The notes below the pieces were generated by a model, which had not been told where the DNA came from, made no database searches, and saw only the letters and a list, made by a program, of their open reading frames with translations. Below, piece after piece: positions 6,080-9,448 of a stretch of DNA of 9,448 bases. The stretch is from the NCBI GenBank assembly GCA_002383425.1, contig DFYV01000079.1, positions 21,562 through 31,009 on the forward strand. Reading direction: 5' to 3'. Within the stretch, counting starts at the first letter, position 1. Each line of letters begins with the position of its first letter. The DNA comes from Bacteroidales bacterium UBA4073 (GTDB lineage: Bacteria; Bacteroidota; Bacteroidia; Bacteroidales; Tenuifilaceae). A program made the position numbers and the translations under genes.

Positions 6080-6374
6080 TTGAAGGTTCGGTTGATATCC
6101 CCTGCTAATCTTGAATTGGATGAGGCTGTAAGATAACTACGACCACCAGTTACCTGGGTTGGGCTTTCGTTTTTTCCAAGAAGCATCGGCAGCCATCGAA
6201 CGTATAAGACTTATGCCAGAGGCATGGACGAAAGTAGGTACGCGAACACGACGTTGTATCCTAAAGGGTTTCCCTTATGCTCTTTTTTTCGTAATAGAAA
6301 CAGATGAAATTTTAATTACAGCAGTAGCGAATCTTCACAGAGATGCGGAACACTACAAGAATAGAATCATGTAA
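6080..6374 (+). pseudogene. RelE/ParE family toxin, frameshifted
   Basis: Starting at TTG 6080, two bases after the antitoxin stop, the frame reads MKVRLISPANLELDEAVR and then hits a TAA at 6134-6136. The next frame continues without a stop to 6374 with NYDHQLPGLGFRFFQEAS, then RLMPEAWTKV, RTRRCILKGFPYALFF and ITAVANLHRD. Together these give the classic ~97-residue RelE/ParE toxin layout. Removing one A at 6135-6136 would restore EAVR-YYDHQLPGLG, the usual sequence around this point. The damage is therefore a one-base insertion. The downstream part could start at TTG 6159 (71 residues) but would lack the first helix and strand. Either the toxin is inactivated or this is a sequencing error. 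Toxins of this family are mRNA interferases or gyrase poisons, and which one applies cannot be read here. Confidence 0.82.
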
Positions 6375-6425
6375 ATCTGCTAAAAACGGCATGAAGACGG
6401 ACGGGCTATATCCTGAAGCTTGGGC

Positions 6426-6569
6426 ATGTGTCTGGATATGCTCCAGCAAGAGACTTTAGCGTTGCGTTACTGGTTCAATCCGCCCGCCACTTATGCCAAA
6501 CATTCGATGCAAAGGTTCAATGCGCGATACAAAGTGAAAAGTGAAAATGCAAAATCTCCTAAAGCATAA
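6426..6569 (+). other. possible gene relic, 47-codon open frame
   Basis: An open frame from ATG 6426 to TAA 6567-6569 encodes 47 residues that look protein-like: MCLDMLQQETLALRYWFNPP, then a stretch with TYAKHSMQRFNARYKV. The same frame is closed upstream by a TGA at 6414-6416. A different frame just upstream (ATG 6391) reads MKTDGLYPEAWACVW, so the pieces may be fragments of one older gene broken by a frameshift. I do not recognise the family. There is no clear ribosome-binding site. It may also be a real small protein or chance. Confidence 0.25.
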
Positions 6570-6667
6570 ATTTATATTTTGCAATCTTCAATTTGCAATG
6601 GAGCGAAGCGACAATCTTGCCCTTCGGGAAATCGCCTTACTCCACTTCGTTCAGTACAGGTTGAGAC

Positions 6668-6701
6668 TTTGTGAATACAAGCCGTTACTCTTTAAATTTT
6701 G
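6668..6701 (+). promoter_or_regulatory. candidate promoter of the large repeat protein
   Basis: TTTG at 6668-6671 and TAAATTTTG at 6693-6701 (one base longer than TAnnTTTG) are 21 bases apart. Transcription would start near 6708, about 25 bases before the ATG at 6733. Confidence 0.4.
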
Positions 6702-6732
6702 CCTTTAAAGTCGAACATAATCCATTTTAGCC

Positions 6733-9165
6733 ATGAAAAAATTTGGTAGGGGTTTGCTTTTCATAATGGTTATCAGTTTCACTGCAAATGCCCAACAAAA
6801 AGGATTCAGCTACCAGGCCGTGCTGCGCAGCAGCAGCGGGGAGGTAATGGCCAACCAGAACGTGACGCTCAGGTTCAGCCTGACCGACGAGCCAGGCTCA
6901 ACGGTTCACTATGCGGAGAGCCATACAGTGCAAACCACACCACAGGGTATAGTAAACGTGGTGGTGGGGCAAGGTACAGGTATATCGGGTAATTACGGCC
7001 AGGTTCCCTGGTCAACAGGGGTATTTCTCAAGGTAGAGCTTAGCACCAATGGCACGGATTACCTGACGATGGGTAGCCAGCCAGTACTTTCGGTTCCGCT
7101 TTCAGCCTATGCCGACAGCACCAACCTGTCGGGGGTGGTTAAAGGTACAGGAACGGTAGGCGAAATAGCGGTGTGGAGCAGCCCAGACACGCTGACCAGC
7201 CTGCCTAACTTAAACTTTGTGAATAGTTTGGTGGTGCAGGGCAATCCTACGGCCAATCCCGACGACCCGATACTCGAGGTCATGAACAGCAAGGGAGAAG
7301 TGCTGTTTGCGGTGTACCAGGAGGGGGTTCGTATTAACATAAAGGACGACTCCATCAAGGGCGCAAAGGGCGGATTCGCGGTAGGCGGCCTAACAAACCA
7401 GGTGAAGGCTGAACCCGTGGAGTACCTGCGTATCACCCCTGATAGTGCCCGCATCTACATAAAGCAAAATCCCAAGGTAAAAGGGGCAAAAGGCGGTTTT
7501 GCAGTAGGAGGGCTAACAAATCAGGTTAAAGCAGTTGTTTCACAGGATCTGCTGTTCGTAAACCCTGATTCGGCAAGATTTTATATAAATGAGAACCCAG
7601 TAAAAGGCGCAAAAGGCGGTTTTGCCGTTGGAGGTCTTACCAGTGCAAAGAGCAACTCGCAGCTGATGCAGCTTACCAAGGATAACTACCTGATAGGGTA
7701 TGAAGCTGGGGCATCAATAACAACTGGACAATATAACTCGTTCCTGGGGTTTCAGGCTGGCAAATCCAATACTAATGGCAATTTGAACACCTTTTTGGGG
7801 TATCAGGCAGGATTAACCAATCAGGGAAGCGACAACACTTTTATTGGATACCAGGCTGGAATGATGCATACCTTAAGGGGAGGTAATGTTTATATTGGGA
7901 GTAAAGCCGGTGGCAATGCTTTAAATGGTGAACAGAATATTGCAATTGGGGAATCATCGGGTTTTAGCACCACAACTGGTACGCAAAATATTTTTATGGG
8001 ATACAATGCCGGATATAGTAATACTAACGGATACGACAATATTTTTATTGGTAACAAGTCTGGAATGAACAATACTTCAGGGAACAGAAATATGTTTTTT
8101 GGGAATGGTTCGGGTTTTTCAAATTTAACAGGATATGGTAATACATTTTTTGGTTTAGAAAGTGGTTACCACAACACCGATGGTTACCGGAATCTATTTC
8201 TGGGCTACCGCTCGGGCTATCAAAATATCAATGGTTCCGATAACAGCTTTATGGGTGACATGGCTGGCTCATCCAATACTTCAGGGGAAGGAAATACTTT
8301 TGTTGGTCAAGCTGCTGGTGCAACCAACACTACTGGTTTTGCCAATACAGCGCTGGGTTCAAGCGCAGGAAATGGTAATGTAACTGGAGCAAATAACCTT
8401 TTTGTAGGTAGGTTTGCCGGTTACAATATCGATGGGAGCTTCAACACTTTTGTTGGAACGCAAAGTGGTGCAAATTTTGGTACAGGCCCATTCACTGCCA
8501 GCAGTAATATTTGTCTGGGTTACTCAAGCGGTACTGGGTTAACAGATGGGTATTATAACATTTTTATCGGGCAGCAAACTGGAACTTATAATGGTACCAG
8601 CAATGTGATTATTGGTCATCAAGCGGGTGTTAATAACTCGGGTAATGGTAATGTTTTTATAGGATATCGGGCTGGTTATTTTTCAACACAATCATCGTTT
8701 TCTAACCGTTTATACATTTCTAATTCTGGCGTCGACTCTACGCAAGCACTAATCTTCGGCCGTTTCGACCAACAAACGCTTTCGTTTAATGCTATGGTTG
8801 GAATTGGAACAGTTAATCCCGATAAAGAATTACATGTGGTGGGTAATGCCCGTGTTGAAGGTGATATTTATTATGGTCCAACTGGAAGTGGTACAACCTA
8901 TACCAAGCCCGACTTCGTATTTACTCCTGGTTACGGCAGCGCATTTAATCCCTTACAGGTTGACCTGTTTATTAAGGAGAATGGCCACCTACCCTGGATG
9001 ACTAAAGCATCAGATGAAAAGGATGGGGTAAACCTTACCCGAATGCAGTTCGAAACCGTTGAAACGGTTGAGAATCTTCAGCTACAAATAATTCAACAGC
9101 AAAAAGAGATAGAACGGTTAAAGTCCGAACTTGAGACCATCAAGGCGTTGCTTAAGGGCAAGTAG
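6733..9165 (+). CDS. exported repeat protein: N-terminal beta module, glycine-rich beta-roll repeats, C-terminal tail-fibre-like module
   Basis: The product has 810 residues. Residues 1-20 are a signal peptide (cleavage after ANA, before QQ). Residues 21-128 (GFSYQAVLRSSSGEV...VPLSAYADS) match an N-terminal module common in large Bacteroidota surface proteins. About 188-306 holds three 41-residue units built on KGAKGGFAVGGL. Residues 319-659 are about 20 units of ~17 residues with the pattern NTFxGxxAGxxNTxG. The regular Gly and Asn ladders suggest a beta-roll or beta-helix stalk like adhesin heads. Residues 687-760 contain VGIGTVNPDKELHVVGNARV and 'DFVFTPGY...FIKENGHLPW', typical of the C-terminal part of tail-fibre/self-assembling proteins in this phylum. 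Residues 770-808 form a coiled coil (VENLQLQIIQQQKEIERLKSEL), probably a trimerisation element. No T9SS sorting domain is seen, so the route to the surface is unclear. Adhesion or surface-layer function is inference. Confidence 0.8.
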   Translation: MKKFGRGLLFIMVISFTANAQQKGFSYQAVLRSSSGEVMANQNVTLRFSLTDEPGSTVHYAESHTVQTTPQGIVNVVVGQGTGISGNYGQVPWSTGVFLKVELSTNGTDYLTMGSQPVLSVPLSAYADSTNLSGVVKGTGTVGEIAVWSSPDTLTSLPNLNFVNSLVVQGNPTANPDDPILEVMNSKGEVLFAVYQEGVRINIKDDSIKGAKGGFAVGGLTNQVKAEPVEYLRITPDSARIYIKQNPKVKGAKGGFAVGGLTNQVKAVVSQDLLFVNPDSARFYINENPVKGAKGGFAVGGLTSAKSNSQLMQLTKDNYLIGYEAGASITTGQYNSFLGFQAGKSNTNGNLNTFLGYQAGLTNQGSDNTFIGYQAGMMHTLRGGNVYIGSKAGGNALNGEQNIAIGESSGFSTTTGTQNIFMGYNAGYSNTNGYDNIFIGNKSGMNNTSGNRNMFFGNGSGFSNLTGYGNTFFGLESGYHNTDGYRNLFLGYRSGYQNINGSDNSFMGDMAGSSNTSGEGNTFVGQAAGATNTTGFANTALGSSAGNGNVTGANNLFVGRFAGYNIDGSFNTFVGTQSGANFGTGPFTASSNICLGYSSGTGLTDGYYNIFIGQQTGTYNGTSNVIIGHQAGVNNSGNGNVFIGYRAGYFSTQSSFSNRLYISNSGVDSTQALIFGRFDQQTLSFNAMVGIGTVNPDKELHVVGNARVEGDIYYGPTGSGTTYTKPDFVFTPGYGSAFNPLQVDLFIKENGHLPWMTKASDEKDGVNLTRMQFETVETVENLQLQIIQQQKEIERLKSELETIKALLKGK
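7357..7650 (+). repeat. 41-residue (123-bp) protein repeats
   Basis: KGAKGGFAVGGLTNQVKA starts at codons beginning 7357 and 7480. A third copy, KGAKGGFAVGGLTSAK, starts at 7603, so the spacing is exactly 123 bp each time. Between the cores lies a weaker repeat with PDSARIYIKQNP / PDSARFYINENP. The segment before the first core (VRINIKDDSI) resembles the same spacer, so three full units may exist. The DNA of the identical cores differs strongly at third positions. Confidence 0.9.
7687..8709 (+). repeat. about 20 tandem ~17-residue glycine/asparagine-rich units
   Basis: Units run from YLIGYEAGASITTGQYN (residue 319) to VFIGYRAGYF... (ends near residue 659). Most are exactly 17 residues, four are 15 or 16, one is 21 (TFVGTQSG...ASSN) and the last is about 19. 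Conserved positions are an aromatic or aliphatic pair, Gly at 4, Ala/Ser-Gly at 7-8, Asn-Thr near 11-12, Gly at 14 and Asn at 17. Unlike the heptamer arrays, the DNA units are well diverged, so the array is old and kept by selection on the protein. Confidence 0.88.
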
Positions 9166-9188
9166 TAGGTCTGGATAACGGAATCTGG

Positions 9189-9218
9189 AAATGCATCCCG
9201 AAAGGGATGCATTTTATG
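9189..9218 (+). terminator. intrinsic terminator of the large repeat protein gene
   Basis: AAATGCATCCC (9189-9199) pairs perfectly over 11 bp with GGGATGCATTT (9204-9214) around a GAAA tetraloop (9200-9203). TATG and a short T-run follow. It lies 24 bases after the stop codon. The stem also carries an A/T flank usable from the other strand, so it could act in both directions. Confidence 0.85.
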
Positions 9219-9271
9219 TTTCAGAGCGTTAGTGTGGAGTTTAATAAAAAACAAATGGTACTTTGTATTCA

Positions 9272-9289
9272 TGGGTCAGGTCTAAAAAG
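9272..9289 (+). repeat. copy of the dispersed 18-mer
   Basis: TGGGTCAGGTCTAAAAAG differs from the window's best consensus (TGAGTCCAGTCTAAAAAG) at three positions. It is the most diverged copy and lies 54 bases after the terminator hairpin. Confidence 0.6.
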
Positions 9290-9361
9290 CCAAATTTCAT
9301 TATAAATGATGATTTTCGTAAAGAACGCCACAAACGCAAAACGTTTATTTTCTATTATTTA

Positions 9362-9379
9362 TGAGTCCGATATAAAAAG
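9362..9379 (+). repeat. copy of the dispersed 18-mer
   Basis: TGAGTCCGATATAAAAAG differs from the consensus at three positions and shares the GTCCG and ATATAAAAAG character of the minus-strand copy at 3936-3953. It runs directly into the hairpin at 9378-9405. Confidence 0.7.
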
Positions 9380-9405
9380 CATGTTTTATTTTAGCAAAAC
9401 ATGTT
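9378..9405. other. hairpin next to the 18-mer
   Basis: AGCATGTTTT (9378-9387) pairs with AAAACATGTT (9396-9405): ten pairs including one G-T wobble, around an eight-base loop. No T-tract follows, so it is not a classic terminator. Its stem begins in the last two bases of the 18-mer copy. Confidence 0.5.
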
Positions 9406-9430
9406 AATTAATTATCAGGATATTAATAAA

Positions 9431-9448
9431 TGAGTCCAGTCTAAAAAG
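9431..9448 (+). repeat. copy of the dispersed 18-mer at the window edge
   Basis: TGAGTCCAGTCTAAAAAG ends exactly at the last base of the window. It differs from the left-end copy at 3737-3754 at only one position. Whatever element it begins or ends continues beyond the window. Confidence 0.7.

Larger units (their letters stand above)
6375..6732. other. 358-bp region without a convincing gene
   Basis: The first half (6391-6569) holds short open frames that look like a decayed gene. The second half is A/T rich, with an inverted pair GCAAAAT (6549-6555) / ATTTTGC (6576-6582). It also has a GGAGCGAAGCGA word at 6600-6611 that resembles ATGGCGAAGC at 3879-3888 in the inverted-repeat element. ATATCC (6408-6413) and GGATAT (6434-6439) form another weak inverted pair. 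The region ends with a candidate promoter for the large repeat protein. No RNA gene is recognised. Confidence 0.5.

Noticed and set aside
6391..6520. Possible integron attC site downstream of the toxin-antitoxin pair
   Set aside because: Toxin-antitoxin cassettes are common in integrons, but I find no paired GTTRRRY / RYYYAAC core sites. The inverted pairs here are only six bases long.
6549..6582. Terminator hairpin (GCAAAAT / ATTTTGC)
   Set aside because: The stem is A/T rich with a 20-base loop and no T-tract follows. The pairing is too weak to call a terminator.
6598..6708. A 36-codon open frame (MERSDNLALREIALLHFVQY...)
   Set aside because: It lies over a GGAGCGAAGCGA-type word that looks like intergenic repeat sequence, overlaps the candidate promoter of the next gene and has no ribosome-binding site. 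It is more likely chance.
7687..8709. Prophage tail-fibre gene
   Set aside because: The C-terminal module is tail-fibre-like, but the protein has a signal peptide and a Bacteroidota surface-protein N-terminus, and no phage structural, lysis or integrase genes are nearby.

Overview
The window looks like chromosomal DNA of a Bacteroidota bacterium, most likely in or near the order Bacteroidales. Four things point there. Several genes and the tRNA are preceded by the Bacteroidota housekeeping promoter pattern (TTG/TTTG, a gap of about 17-23, then TAnnTTTG), and most starts lack strong Shine-Dalgarno sequences. There is a HU-CCDC81/SPOR membrane protein. There is a secreted protein with a type IX secretion (T9SS) sorting domain. 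There is a large surface-type protein with N- and C-terminal modules common in this phylum. Genus-level assignment is not possible from the sequence alone.

Left part (1-4356, plus strand): methionyl-tRNA synthetase (metG), an inner-membrane HU-CCDC81/SPOR protein that starts with TTG just behind a clear promoter, and dihydroneopterin aldolase (folB, folate synthesis). The gaps between them are filled with short-period repeats: dispersed 12-mers upstream of metG, two different heptamer arrays after metG, and a ~217-bp MITE-like inverted-repeat element before folB.

Middle (4371-5220): a tRNA-Cys(GCA) with its own near-consensus promoter and a terminator whose T-tract overlaps the last codons of the convergent gene cysH. 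CysH has the cysteines of a [4Fe-4S] APS reductase. A cysteine tRNA thus sits tail-to-tail with a cysteine-biosynthesis gene.

Right part (5343-9165, plus strand): a small secreted protein with a T9SS sorting domain; an antitoxin gene followed by a RelE/ParE-type toxin gene broken by a one-base frameshift; a 358-bp stretch without a convincing gene, possibly holding a gene relic; and an 810-residue exported repeat protein (three 41-residue units, then about 20 glycine-rich ~17-residue units, then a C-terminal chaperone/coiled-coil-like module), closed by a strong hairpin terminator. The last 180 bases carry three more copies of the 18-mer that forms the ends of the element before folB.

The best leads are this dispersed 18-mer family (five copies, one pair in inverted orientation), the mosaic repeat protein and the broken toxin beside an intact antitoxin. 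I found no phage, CRISPR array, transposase gene or clearly new multi-gene system.
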